Assembly (NCBI GenBank): GCA_963841415.1
Contig: CAWJCN010000003.1
Coordinates: 1,054,001 to 1,118,000 of the forward strand
Direction of reading: 5' to 3'
DNA from: DASUAS01 sp963841415
GTDB taxonomy: Bacteria; Actinomycetota; Acidimicrobiia; IMCC26256; DASPTH01
DNA length: 64,000 bases
Of the stretch, positions 7,867-15,826 are shown in pieces. The position numbers and the translations under genes are program-made. The stretch's first letter is position 1; each line of letters starts with the position of its first letter. The notes under the pieces were generated by a model, which saw only the letters and a program-made list of their open reading frames with translations, ran no database searches and was not told where the DNA came from.

Positions 7867-9620
7867 CGGTCGCGGTCGTCACCGGCGGCGCGGTCGGGAT
7901 CGGGGCGGCGATCGCCGAGGAGCTCGGACGTCAGGGGATGTTCGTCGTCACGGTCGACCCCGGTGTGAAGGTCGACGGCACGCCGGGTGCCGACGGCGAC
8001 GAGGTCAGCACGGCGCAGCGCATCGTCGCCGCGGGCGGCCAGGCGCGCGCGTCCAACATCTCGGTCACCGACGCCGACGCGGTCCACGCGCTGTTCGCCT
8101 CACTGGTCGACGAGTTCGGTGCCCTCGACGCGGTGGTCAACGTCGCCGGCATCAGCCGACCCACCGCGTTCGCCAGTGGCGCCGAGGACGATTGGCGCGC
8201 GGTGCTCTCGGTGCACGTCGACGGCTACCTCAACGTGCTCCGCGCCGCGCTCCCGCTCATGGTGACGGCCGGGCACGGCCGGATCCTCGGGGTGACGTCG
8301 GGTTCGGGATGGCGGCCCGCCGACGCGGGCGCCTACAGCTGCGCCAAGCGCACGGTCGCCGCGCTCACGTGGCGCATCGGCCAGGAGACTCCCGCGGGCG
8401 TGAGCGTCAACGCGCTGTCGCCGATCGCGGCGACCCGCATGGTGACCGGCGCGCTCACCCGGCAGGCCGGCGCCGGTAACAGCAGCGGACGCGACGCCGC
8501 GACCGGCGGCGTCTCGCTCGCCGCCCTGCCCCCACCCGAACACCTCGGACCGATCGGCGCCTACCTGGCCGGCGGCGACTTCGCGGCGTGGAGCCGGGGC
8601 CAGATCATGTTCTCGAACGGTGGCGAGGTCGCGTGGGTCGCGCCGCCGCGTCTGCTCGAGGTGGCGCGCACCAGCGGCGTCGGTTCGTTGGCCCGCGTGC
8701 TCGAGTCGTTCGCGACGTTGGTGCTCGCGCCGGCCGAGGCCACCCAAGCGAGCAGTGGAGGTGGCGGCAACCCGCGTCTCGGTGATGCGTTCGACGTGTC
8801 GGGGCCCGCAGAGCAGGCTGCCGCGAGTGCGACGCGCGCGGTCGTCGTCAGCGACGTGTCCGCCTGGGTGGCGAGGCTCCGCGACGCGCTGGCCGCGCGC
8901 GGCGTCGAGTGCGTCGCCGTCGCGCAGCCCGCGTCCGATTTCGCCGGTGCGTCCAAGCAACTCGCCGACGTCGCGGGCGATGCGCGATCAGTCGGCGCGG
9001 TGATCGTCGCGCTCTCTGGCGGCGAGACCGCGTCGTCGGAAGGCCCCGGGTGGCAGCGCGTCCTCGACGAGCACGCTGACATCGTCGACCGCATCGCCAC
9101 CGACGCCGCGTGGGTGCGCGCGGTTGCCGACCTCTCGGCCGCCAGCGAGCGCGCCGTCCGCGTGGTCACCGTGGTCGACGCGTCGAGCGCCGGTGGTCGG
9201 AGTCGGGCGGCGGCGGCGGCCCAGCTGTCGCGCGCCGCGCACGGGGCGACGGGCGATCGGGTCGACGCGCTGGCTCTGAGCGTCGAGGCCCACGGTGCGG
9301 GAACAGGCGAGCGGATCGGCGAGATCGTGGCGCACCTGGTGTGCGAACCCGACGCCGCCGCGCTCTCCGGCGCCGAGTTGGTGATCGGGCCGGACTGGTT
9401 CGGCCTGCGCAGCCACCCGTACCCCGCGGGCACCGTCTCGTTCGGCGGTCCCGATGTCCCCGCGTGGGTCGACGGTGCGTTGCAGGAGATGGTCGGGACG
9501 CGCGCCCAGGGCGCGAGGAGTTGTGATGGTGCCGCCGGTCGAGCGCGTCGTCGACGCGCACATCCACTTGTGGGACCCGGCCAACGTGGAGTGGTACCCG
9601 TACCTGGCCGGCCAACGTGA
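7863..9620 (+). CDS. SDR oxidoreductase with a second, degenerate SDR-like domain
   Basis: A 585-residue reading, about twice the usual SDR length. Residues 1-260 form a classical SDR: TGGAVGIGAAIAEEL cofactor loop, NVAGIS, Ser in TSGSGW and YSCAK as the catalytic Tyr/Lys. From about residue 320 a second Rossmann-like unit can be traced (RAVVVSDVSAWVARLRDAL, VGAVIVALSG, RVVTVVDASSAGGRSRA, DALALSVEA), but it lacks both the glycine motif and YxxxK, so it is probably structural. The GTG start overlaps the BVMO stop. The frame runs 95 nt into the next gene; a one-base indel near 9510 would instead end it with TGA at 9526. It probably oxidises an alcohol to the ketone used by the BVMO. Confidence 0.78.
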   Translation: MTVAVVTGGAVGIGAAIAEELGRQGMFVVTVDPGVKVDGTPGADGDEVSTAQRIVAAGGQARASNISVTDADAVHALFASLVDEFGALDAVVNVAGISRPTAFASGAEDDWRAVLSVHVDGYLNVLRAALPLMVTAGHGRILGVTSGSGWRPADAGAYSCAKRTVAALTWRIGQETPAGVSVNALSPIAATRMVTGALTRQAGAGNSSGRDAATGGVSLAALPPPEHLGPIGAYLAGGDFAAWSRGQIMFSNGGEVAWVAPPRLLEVARTSGVGSLARVLESFATLVLAPAEATQASSGGGGNPRLGDAFDVSGPAEQAAASATRAVVVSDVSAWVARLRDALAARGVECVAVAQPASDFAGASKQLADVAGDARSVGAVIVALSGGETASSEGPGWQRVLDEHADIVDRIATDAAWVRAVADLSAASERAVRVVTVVDASSAGGRSRAAAAAQLSRAAHGATGDRVDALALSVEAHGAGTGERIGEIVAHLVCEPDAAALSGAELVIGPDWFGLRSHPYPAGTVSFGGPDVPAWVDGALQEMVGTRAQGARSCDGAAGRARRRRAHPLVGPGQRGVVPVPGRPT

Positions 9621-10389
9621 GCTCGGGATGGGTGACATCTCGGGCATGTGCCGGCTGTTCGATCAGCCGACGTACTTCGCGGAGTCGGCGAACTGGAACG
9701 TGGTGAAGTTCGTCCACGTCGCCGCGGCGACCGCGCCGCACTCGGGCGCGGAGACGGCGCACCTCGAGGAGCTCGCGCAGGAGACCGGCCACCCCGACGC
9801 GATCATCGGCGGCTTCGTTGCCACCGATCCTGTCGCCGACGTCGAGCGCGTGCTCGACGAGCAGATGGCGTCACCGCGCTTCCGCGGCGTGCGCCCGATG
9901 GGAGGCATGACCGGAGCGCCACCAGCCGTCGTGCTCCGCGCGCTCGCGGCACGCGGTCTGATCTTCGAACTGATGGCGCACCCCGACCAGCTCGAGGATG
10001 CGGCGACTGCATTCGCCGACCATGCCGACCTCACGGTCGTGGTGGAGCACGCGGGATGGCCGCGTTCCGACGACGCCGACGAGTTCGTGTTGTGGCAACG
10101 GGGCATCAGCGCCCTCGCCGCGGTCGGCGACAACGTCCACTGCAAGCTGTCGGGCTTGGCCATGCCGCTGCATTCGATGAATTCCGACGCGTTGCGGCCG
10201 TGGGTCCAGCACTGCCTGGCGGCGTTCGGCGTCGACCGCTGCATGTTCGCCAGCAACTTTCCCGTCGACGCGATGCACGGGACCTACGACCAGCTCTACT
10301 CGGGGTTCAGCGAGGTCACCGCCGACCTCGGCGTCGACGCGCGCGATCGGCTCTTCGCCGCGAACGCGGAGCGGCTCTATCGCTGTTGA
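9526..10389 (+). CDS. Amidohydrolase-2 family metal-dependent hydrolase
   Basis: A 287-residue TIM-barrel hydrolase (PF04909 type, with relatives among lactonases and decarboxylases). The N-terminal metal motif HxH is in VVDAHIHLWDP. Later strands show GFVATDPVAD, FRGVRPMGG, LTVVVEHAGWP and CMFASNFPVDA, with histidines and the final Asp expected to bind metal. The ATG at 9526 may share one base with a TGA ending the previous gene. As third gene of the BVMO-SDR operon it could open the lactone made by the monooxygenase. That role is inference from context. Confidence 0.85.
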   Translation: MVPPVERVVDAHIHLWDPANVEWYPYLAGQRELGMGDISGMCRLFDQPTYFAESANWNVVKFVHVAAATAPHSGAETAHLEELAQETGHPDAIIGGFVATDPVADVERVLDEQMASPRFRGVRPMGGMTGAPPAVVLRALAARGLIFELMAHPDQLEDAATAFADHADLTVVVEHAGWPRSDDADEFVLWQRGISALAAVGDNVHCKLSGLAMPLHSMNSDALRPWVQHCLAAFGVDRCMFASNFPVDAMHGTYDQLYSGFSEVTADLGVDARDRLFAANAERLYRC

Positions 10390-10410
10390 CGGCTGGAACG
10401 TCGGGAGTCG

Positions 10411-10962
10411 CTAGGTGGAGGGGGCAGTCTCGGCCTCCACGAGCTTGTGCACGTCCTGAGCGAACTGCTCGACGGCCTGCCAATCGGTGTAGTCGTAGTC
10501 GCGGGTCGTGTCGGTGTCGCCACCCTCGCGACGCGAGATGGTGCGCATGACACGGCGCTTGAACCATCCGTACCTGGTGTAGACCAGCGCGCCGGCGAAG
10601 AGGCCCACGAGGTCGGGGTCGAAGCCGGTGCGGTCGAGCAGCTCCTGGACGAGGCCCTGCGCGGTCGCGGCGTGTTCGGCGTCGGGGTTGGCCGACGTGA
10701 GGCTCACCTGGAACAGTGCCGCGGGCACCTTGTTCAGCACCGCGACGTGGTCTCCCAGATAACGGGTGAGCGCCTTGCTGTGGTGAACCGCGTGAATCGA
10801 GTCGCCCACGATGACTCCGTCGAAGCGCTCGGGCGCGGGCGCCCCGGCGACGTCGTGCACCTCCACCTCGTCCCCGAGCTCGCGGAGCACGGCCGCGATG
10901 TGGTCGGCGATTCGGGCGGTCTGGCCTTCCGAGGTGTGGTACAGCGCGAGGATCGTCGCCAT
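10411..10962 (-). CDS. Flavodoxin-domain protein, HemG-like
   Basis: A 183-residue flavodoxin-fold protein. The FMN-phosphate loop is in ALYHTSEGQTARIAD, followed by FDGVIVGDSIHAVHH and the core strand VPAALFQVSLTSANPD. YTRYGWFKRRVMRTISRREG near the C-terminus matches menaquinone-dependent protoporphyrinogen oxidase (HemG)-like proteins. It could be a protoporphyrinogen oxidase or a general flavodoxin reductase partner; no heme genes are nearby. ATG start at 10962, divergent from the next gene. Confidence 0.82.
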   Translation of the reverse strand: MATILALYHTSEGQTARIADHIAAVLRELGDEVEVHDVAGAPAPERFDGVIVGDSIHAVHHSKALTRYLGDHVAVLNKVPAALFQVSLTSANPDAEHAATAQGLVQELLDRTGFDPDLVGLFAGALVYTRYGWFKRRVMRTISRREGGDTDTTRDYDYTDWQAVEQFAQDVHKLVEAETAPST

Positions 10963-10971
10963 GTCCCGAGT

Positions 10972-11415
10972 GTGCGCTTCTCGACGAGATCTGAACAGGG
11001 ACGAACGACGCCGATCCGTCACCGAGGCGGGTCGCGGACGCTGCACACCGTCGGCGCCGACAATTCCGTCACCTACGGCTGGGACCAGCTGGTCGGCACG
11101 GCCACCGTCGACGGCCAAGCGGTGGGCGTGGAGCTGCTCGGGAACGTGAGCTACGTGAAGGGGAGCGGCCCGATCTTCGGGTTCGTGACCTACACGTTCG
11201 CCGACGGCTCGACGCTCGGTGTGCAGTTCCAGGGCGCGGCCACCGCCACCGCCAATGGTGACGAGACGACCTTCGCCGCGACCCTCGGCGTCCTCGGCGG
11301 TACCGGGCGGTACGCATCGGCCACCGGCACCGGCATCTTCAACGGTTCGCGGAAGGCCGCTCTCGGCACGACCGTGTCGGCCACCTTCGACCTCACGATC
11401 TCCGGGGCGAGCTGA
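10972..11415 (+). CDS. Small beta-barrel protein (allene oxide cyclase-like), start uncertain
   Basis: The open frame ends at 11415 and contains GWDQLVGTATVDGQAVGVEL, FVTYTFADGSTLGVQFQG and LGVLGGTGRYASATGTG. This Gly/Thr-rich strand pattern is that of allene oxide cyclase/dirigent-like barrels, which may bind small hydrophobic ligands. The only usual start codon in frame is GTG 10972, just 9 nt from the divergent ATG, leaving no room for a promoter, and the first 25 residues look non-native. The true start may be lost to an indel. Function unknown. Confidence 0.55.
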   Translation: MRFSTRSEQGRTTPIRHRGGSRTLHTVGADNSVTYGWDQLVGTATVDGQAVGVELLGNVSYVKGSGPIFGFVTYTFADGSTLGVQFQGAATATANGDETTFAATLGVLGGTGRYASATGTGIFNGSRKAALGTTVSATFDLTISGAS

Positions 11416-11429
11416 CGTAGATTCCACCG

Positions 11430-12215
11430 ATGGCCGACGGTGCGGTACGGGTCGAGTACGAGGGGCATCTCGCGATCCTCACCCTCGACCGGCCCGAGCA
11501 GCTCAACGCGATGAGCGACCACATGGAGGGCCAGCTCTGGGCGGCCTTCGAAGAGCTCGACAGGCGCGACGACGTGTACTGCGTGCTGTGGCGAGCCGAA
11601 GGCCGGGCGTTCTCGGCCGGCCGCGACGTGAGCGAGCTCGGCAACCGGCCGCCCGGCGCAAGCGACTACCACTACATCGCGTTCGGGCACGGCCGAACGC
11701 ACCGGTTCTTGGTGCCGCCACGCGTGCCCATCGTGTGCGCGATCCAGGGTTGGTGCATCGGCGGTATGTGGGAGCGCGCCTTGCTCTGCGACGTGTTGTT
11801 CGCGGCTGACGACGCCAAGTTCCGCCTCCCCGAGCTGGCGCACGGGGTGATCCCGGATTCGGGAGGCACCGCGCGCTTGTTCCAGATCTGCGGGCCGGCC
11901 TTGGTGAGTGATCTCGTGCTCACCACGCGTGTGCTCACCGCTGACGAGGCGCTCAGCCACGGGATCGTGTCCCGTGTGGTGCCGCGCGCCGAGCTCGACG
12001 ACGAGGCGCTCGAGGCCGCCCGGGTGATCGCGGCGATGCCGCCACTCGCGGTGCGCGCGTGGCGCCAGAACCTGCTCGACATCGCCACGCCGACTGTGCG
12101 CAAGGCGATCCACGACGAACTGCTCGGCCAGATGCTCGTCTACACCTCGGAGGACCTCCGAGAATTCCGAACCGCCCGTGCCGAGGACCGCGAGCCGAAG
12201 TACCGCATCACCTGA
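11430..12215 (+). CDS. Enoyl-CoA hydratase/isomerase family protein
   Basis: A 261-residue crotonase-fold protein that would act on an enoyl-CoA. AILTLDRPEQLNAMS is the typical N-terminal strand, AFSAGRDVSELG forms half of the oxyanion hole, and IQGWCIGGMWERALLCDVLFA supplies the second. The catalytic region reads ELAHGVIPDSGGTARL: the second glutamate of classical hydratases is replaced (PDSGG), so it may be an isomerase or a hydratase of divergent mechanism. It is followed by a hairpin shared with the convergent hydratase gene. Confidence 0.87.
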   Translation: MADGAVRVEYEGHLAILTLDRPEQLNAMSDHMEGQLWAAFEELDRRDDVYCVLWRAEGRAFSAGRDVSELGNRPPGASDYHYIAFGHGRTHRFLVPPRVPIVCAIQGWCIGGMWERALLCDVLFAADDAKFRLPELAHGVIPDSGGTARLFQICGPALVSDLVLTTRVLTADEALSHGIVSRVVPRAELDDEALEAARVIAAMPPLAVRAWRQNLLDIATPTVRKAIHDELLGQMLVYTSEDLREFRTARAEDREPKYRIT

Positions 12216-12233
12216 TCTGCCCCTCCCTGACCA

Positions 12234-12278
12234 TTTGGCGTGGCTCACGCGGGACAGTCACGCGTTCGCCACGCCAAA
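12234..12278. terminator. Bidirectional hairpin between convergent genes
   Basis: The arms TTTGGCGTGGC (12234-12244) and GCCACGCCAAA (12268-12278) are perfect 11-bp complements. They lie between two convergent crotonase genes, and the arms carry T or A runs at their outer ends. The 23-nt loop holds TCACGCG twice. The layout fits a terminator working in both directions. Confidence 0.7.
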
Positions 12279-12286
12279 ACGGCGGT

Positions 12287-13093
12287 TCACATGGGGTTCC
12301 AGGTGGGGTCGCGCTTCTCGACGAAGGCCCGGCCCGCTTCGGTCATGTTGCGGGTGAACGTGCCGAGGACCTGCGTGCGGTTCTCGAGCTCGATCGCGTG
12401 GCGGAGGCTGGGCGCGTCGAGATTCGTCCACAGGCCGAGCTTGGTCATGTACACGCCGTACTCGCTGTTGGCCGTCACCAGTCCCGCCAACTCGACCGCG
12501 CTGTCGATCAACGCGTCGCGCGCGACGAGCCGGTTGAGCATCCCGAAGCGCATCGCCTCCTCGGCCGAGAAGCGACGGCCGCTGAGCATGAGCTCGGCCG
12601 CGATCGTCGGGCCCACCAGTCGCGGCAGCCAGTAGCTGCTCCCGACGTCGCATGCCGACAGCCCGACCCGGATGAACTGGGCGCCGAAGTACGCGTCGTC
12701 ACTGGCGACGCGCATGTCGCACGACAGTGCGATCGCGAGCCCACCGCCGACGGCCGCGCCGTGCACCGCGGCGATGACCGGCTGCGGCAGCTCGTGGATC
12801 GCGAGCATGAGCCGGGCCAAGTTGTCTTGCGCGAAGTGGACCGTACCGACGGGACCCCGGTCCTGCGCTTCGGGAGGAGCCAAGTCGTCGCCGGTCATGT
12901 TGGCGCCGGCGCAGAAGCCCTTCCCGTTGCCGGCAACGACCACTGCTCGTACCGAGCGGTCGGCGCGCAGGTCGGCGAACGCGTCACCCAGCTCGGCCAC
13001 CATCGCCGTGGTCAGCGCGTTGTAGCGACCGGGATCGTCGAGCTCGATCAGCTCCACACCTTCCGCGACGCGCGAGCGCCCGACGACGCTCAC
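12287..13093 (-). CDS. Enoyl-CoA hydratase
   Basis: A 268-residue crotonase. ELIELDDPGRYNALTTAM, GFCAGANMTGDD and VHGAAVGGGLAIALSCDMRVA cover the CoA-binding and oxyanion-hole strands. FGAQFIRVGLSACDVGSSYWL replaces the usual second catalytic Glu region with CDVG, so the exact reaction is unclear. The GTG start at 13093 overlaps the stop of the upstream CrtC/AttH-like gene (GTGA), so both are in one operon. Confidence 0.87.
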   Translation of the reverse strand: MSVVGRSRVAEGVELIELDDPGRYNALTTAMVAELGDAFADLRADRSVRAVVVAGNGKGFCAGANMTGDDLAPPEAQDRGPVGTVHFAQDNLARLMLAIHELPQPVIAAVHGAAVGGGLAIALSCDMRVASDDAYFGAQFIRVGLSACDVGSSYWLPRLVGPTIAAELMLSGRRFSAEEAMRFGMLNRLVARDALIDSAVELAGLVTANSEYGVYMTKLGLWTNLDAPSLRHAIELENRTQVLGTFTRNMTEAGRAFVEKRDPTWNPM

Positions 13094-14199
13094 GGCGCGA
13101 CCGCCATGAGGTCGGCGAAGCCGGACGGCGCGTGCGCGCCGATGCTGGCGTGCTCGAAGAGGCCGAAGCCCTCGGCGCCCTCGCAGTCCGCCCGCGCCAC
13201 GTGGTCGATGTTCCCGAACGGGATGCGCGGCGCCACGCCGGGGTCGGTGAGGTCGACGACGACCGACTCCGCCCAGTTCTCGCCCTTCCACTGCCCGTGC
13301 GCCCACTCCGCGTCGCCGTAGCCCGGACCCATGTGCAGCGGCACGAAACCGAGCGTGTCGATCTCGACCGTCACCGGCTTCCCGCGCATGTCCTGGAGGA
13401 GCAGGGTGGCGTGCTCCGGGTGGCGTGTCCCCGAGCGGTACCGGATGTCGTACACGGGCCAGCCGAGCTGCTCCACGCGGCCGTCGGCCCAGACGCGCTT
13501 GGCGTCGTTCAGCGTGCGGTAGCCGTCGGCCTTCTCCTGGGCCATCACGATGATCTGGAAGTCGTCGAAGCGCAGCGGTACGTACAGCCACCAGAAGCCG
13601 CCCCCGCCGGTGGCGGCGTCGTCAGGCGTGCGACCGGGAGCGTCGGCGTCGCCCACCGGCCGGATGCCCCATGACCGATCGCGACTGCCGAGCCACGTCG
13701 AGGGATCGACCGCGATCGTGGTGCCGTCGACGCGCACCTCGCCGGCCCAGCTGCCCATCTGCGCGAAGCGTGAGCTCTGCAGGATCGTGCGGTAGCCGTT
13801 GCTGATGACGTGCGGCTCCTCCTCGACCGCGGGGAACGAACCCTCCCACGTGAGGTCGAAGCCCACGCCGAGGTCGTCGCCGTCACACACGACCCGCACA
13901 CGCTGCAGCGGTTCGAGCACCTCGATCCGGTAGGGCCCGACCTGCTGGTGCATGCGATCGGGGCCCAGTGCTCCGGAGAAGCGGGCAGTGTGCACCACCT
14001 CGCCCACCTTCACCGATGCGTACGCGTCGATCACACCGAGGTTGACGTAGCTGCCGAGCCCGGTGATCAGGAACACGTCGCCGGTGCGGTCGTGGGCGTT
14101 GAAGTAGCAGCGGTCGTAGAAGTTCTTGTCGCTGGTGCCGACCTGGGCCATCGGCAGCGGCGTCTGGTGGACGGGGTACTCGTCGAGAGGATGCAACAT
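13090..14199 (-). CDS. CrtC/AttH-like lipocalin-fold protein (DUF7064/7065 type)
   Basis: A 369-residue protein without signal peptide. DKNFYDRCYFNAHDRTGDVF near the N-terminus and TWLGSRDRSWGIRPVGD near the middle are the hallmark segments of a conserved actinobacterial and proteobacterial family. The SRDRSWG motif resembles CrtC/AttH hydratase-type double-lipocalin proteins. A Trp/Tyr-rich second half (GGFWWLYVPLRFDDF) would line a hydrophobic pocket. It is coupled to an enoyl-CoA hydratase. It may bind or transform a hydrophobic carbonyl or alkene compound, but no activity is established. ATG chosen at 14199, directly before LHPLDEYP. Confidence 0.65.
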   Translation of the reverse strand: MLHPLDEYPVHQTPLPMAQVGTSDKNFYDRCYFNAHDRTGDVFLITGLGSYVNLGVIDAYASVKVGEVVHTARFSGALGPDRMHQQVGPYRIEVLEPLQRVRVVCDGDDLGVGFDLTWEGSFPAVEEEPHVISNGYRTILQSSRFAQMGSWAGEVRVDGTTIAVDPSTWLGSRDRSWGIRPVGDADAPGRTPDDAATGGGGFWWLYVPLRFDDFQIIVMAQEKADGYRTLNDAKRVWADGRVEQLGWPVYDIRYRSGTRHPEHATLLLQDMRGKPVTVEIDTLGFVPLHMGPGYGDAEWAHGQWKGENWAESVVVDLTDPGVAPRIPFGNIDHVARADCEGAEGFGLFEHASIGAHAPSGFADLMAVAP

Positions 14200-14275
14200 G
14201 AGCGGCAAACTACTTCTCCCGGTCAAGCAACGCCTCGGGCGGTGACGGTTGGAGGCCGCGCCGTAGAGTGCCGTC

Positions 14276-14548
14276 GTGATCCTTGATTCGGACCTCGCTC
14301 CGGCGCTGGAGCAGCTCCGGGGCCTCGTGAGCGCCGACGGCGGTGACGTGGTGCTCGAAGGCGCCGACGGGTCGACCGTGCGCGTCCGTCTGGTTCTCGA
14401 GAGCGCGCACTGCGTGGAGTGCGTCATGCCCCGACCGTTCCTCGAACAAGTCGCCCTCGACGTGTTCCGCCGTCATGGTGTCGAGCTCGACGCGGTTGCC
14501 GTGGACGATCCGCGCGAACATCCCGACTTCGTCCCACCCGATCACTGA
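14276..14548 (+). CDS. Small NifU-C-terminal-like protein
   Basis: A 90-residue protein. LRGLVSADGGDVVLEGADG followed by VRVRLVLESAHCVECVMPR resembles the C-terminal domain of NifU (RP.L..DGGDVELV ... GAC.GCP), including a CxxC pair (HCVECVMP). An acidic C-terminus follows. If related, it could carry or deliver an Fe-S cluster. The GTG start is the only one before the domain. It precedes the SDR by 14 nt and is probably co-transcribed. Confidence 0.55.
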   Translation: MILDSDLAPALEQLRGLVSADGGDVVLEGADGSTVRVRLVLESAHCVECVMPRPFLEQVALDVFRRHGVELDAVAVDDPREHPDFVPPDH

Positions 14549-14562
14549 CGCCAGGGGGATCA

Positions 14563-15342
14563 ATGCGACTGCAGGACAAGGTGGCGATCGTCACCGGAGG
14601 AGGGAGCGGGATCGGAGCTGCGTACTCTCGCCGGTTCCTGGCGGAGGGGGCCAAGGTGATGATCGCCGACATCGGCGAGGAGCAGGGCACCCGCACGGCA
14701 GCCGAGCTCACGGGCGACGGCGAGATCGCCTTCGTGAAGACCGACATCGCCGATCCCGACAGCGCGCAGGCTGCCGTCGCTGCGACCCTCGAGCGCTTCG
14801 CCACCGTCGACATCCTGGTGAACAACGCCGCGATCTACGGCGACTACGTGGGGAGCGACCACAGCCTCGAGTACCTCAAGAAGGTGTTCGACGTGAACCT
14901 GCACGGACAATGGGTGATGGCCAAGGCGGTGTCACCGCATCTCGTGCAGCAACGCTGGGGCCGCATCGTGAACGTGGCGTCGATCGCCGCGTACCTCCAC
15001 CAGCTCAGCTCGGTGTCGGACCCCGACAACTTCGAGCTCGGCAACTACGCGTACATGCAGTCGAAGTGGGGAGTGCTCGGGCTCACTCGTCACATGGCCG
15101 GCCAACTCGGGCAGTTCAACGTCACCGTCAACTGCATCGCGCCCGGACTCACCAACACCGCCGCCACCGAGAAGCAGGTGCCGACCGACTTCCAGCCGAT
15201 GTTCGCGACCATGTCGGCGATGCGCCGCAACACCGAGCCCGAGCACATGGTCGGTCCGGCCGTGTTCTTCGCGTCGAGCGATGCCGACATGGTCAACGGC
15301 CAGGTTCTCGTGGTCGACGGCGGCAACGTGATGCCGGTATGA
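14563..15342 (+). CDS. Short-chain dehydrogenase/reductase
   Basis: A 259-residue classical SDR. TGGGSGIGAAY is the cofactor loop, ADIGEEQ suggests NAD specificity (Asp after beta 2), NNAAIYG follows, and the active site has NVASIAAY and YAYMQSKWG (YxxxK as YMQSK). The C-terminal strand ends VLVVDGGNVMPV. The AGGGGG ribosome site sits 6 nt before the ATG. Substrate unknown; the neighbouring SnoaL-like gene suggests a cyclic or steroid-like alcohol. Confidence 0.9.
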   Translation: MRLQDKVAIVTGGGSGIGAAYSRRFLAEGAKVMIADIGEEQGTRTAAELTGDGEIAFVKTDIADPDSAQAAVAATLERFATVDILVNNAAIYGDYVGSDHSLEYLKKVFDVNLHGQWVMAKAVSPHLVQQRWGRIVNVASIAAYLHQLSSVSDPDNFELGNYAYMQSKWGVLGLTRHMAGQLGQFNVTVNCIAPGLTNTAATEKQVPTDFQPMFATMSAMRRNTEPEHMVGPAVFFASSDADMVNGQVLVVDGGNVMPV

Positions 15343-15350
15343 AGCTGCAG

Positions 15351-15393
15351 CGAAGCCGTGGCCGGAGGCCGGGACGGCGTAGCGGAATGGACC
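15351..15393. repeat. Dispersed hairpin repeat, single copy
   Basis: Lies in the 58-nt gap between the SDR and SnoaL-like genes. It reads CGAAGCCGTGGCCGGAGG, then CCGGGACGGCGTAGCGGAAT. The two halves can pair (GCCGT..CCGG with CCGG.ACGGC). About four fifths of the bases match the unit repeated at 54205-54384, read on the minus strand, and the element at 58441-58552. This is a sequence comparison by eye. Confidence 0.6.
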
Positions 15394-15400
15394 GGTCGAG

Positions 15401-15817
15401 ATGAGCGCCGACGGCGAGATCCGGACCGTGCTCGCGCGCATCGCGCAGCTCGCCGACAGCGGCGATCTCGACGAGTACCTGAGCCTCTTCACCGAGGACG
15501 CGGTGTGGGCCATGCCGGACAACCCGGCGGTCGGCATGACCGCCAACGAGAAGCGTGGCCATGCCGAGATCCGCGCCGGCGCCGAAGAGCGCCGCGCCAG
15601 TGGCCTCCAGGGCCCGGGGACCGAGAGCCGGCACGTGCTCACGACGATCGCGGTGACGGTGGAGAGCGACACGCGCGCGACGGCCCGCTCCTACTTCATG
15701 TTCCTCGCTACCACGACGACCACGCCCACGATTCGCACGGCCGGTCAGTACGACGACGTCCTGGTGCGTGGTGAGCGAGGCTGGCAGTTGGCGCACCGCC
15801 AGATCACGATCGGCTGA
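15401..15817 (+). CDS. SnoaL-like / NTF2-fold protein
   Basis: A 138-residue protein of the NTF2 superfamily. The pattern is an N-terminal helix (IRTVLARIAQLADSGDLDEY), LSLFTEDAVWAMPDN, a central region, then strands ATARSYFMFLAT and QYDDVLVRGERGWQLAHRQITI. The family includes ketosteroid isomerases, epoxide hydrolases and dehydratases; the sequence alone does not choose among them. It follows the SDR with a hairpin repeat between. Confidence 0.82.
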   Translation: MSADGEIRTVLARIAQLADSGDLDEYLSLFTEDAVWAMPDNPAVGMTANEKRGHAEIRAGAEERRASGLQGPGTESRHVLTTIAVTVESDTRATARSYFMFLATTTTTPTIRTAGQYDDVLVRGERGWQLAHRQITIG

Positions 15818-15826
15818 CGCTCGGAC

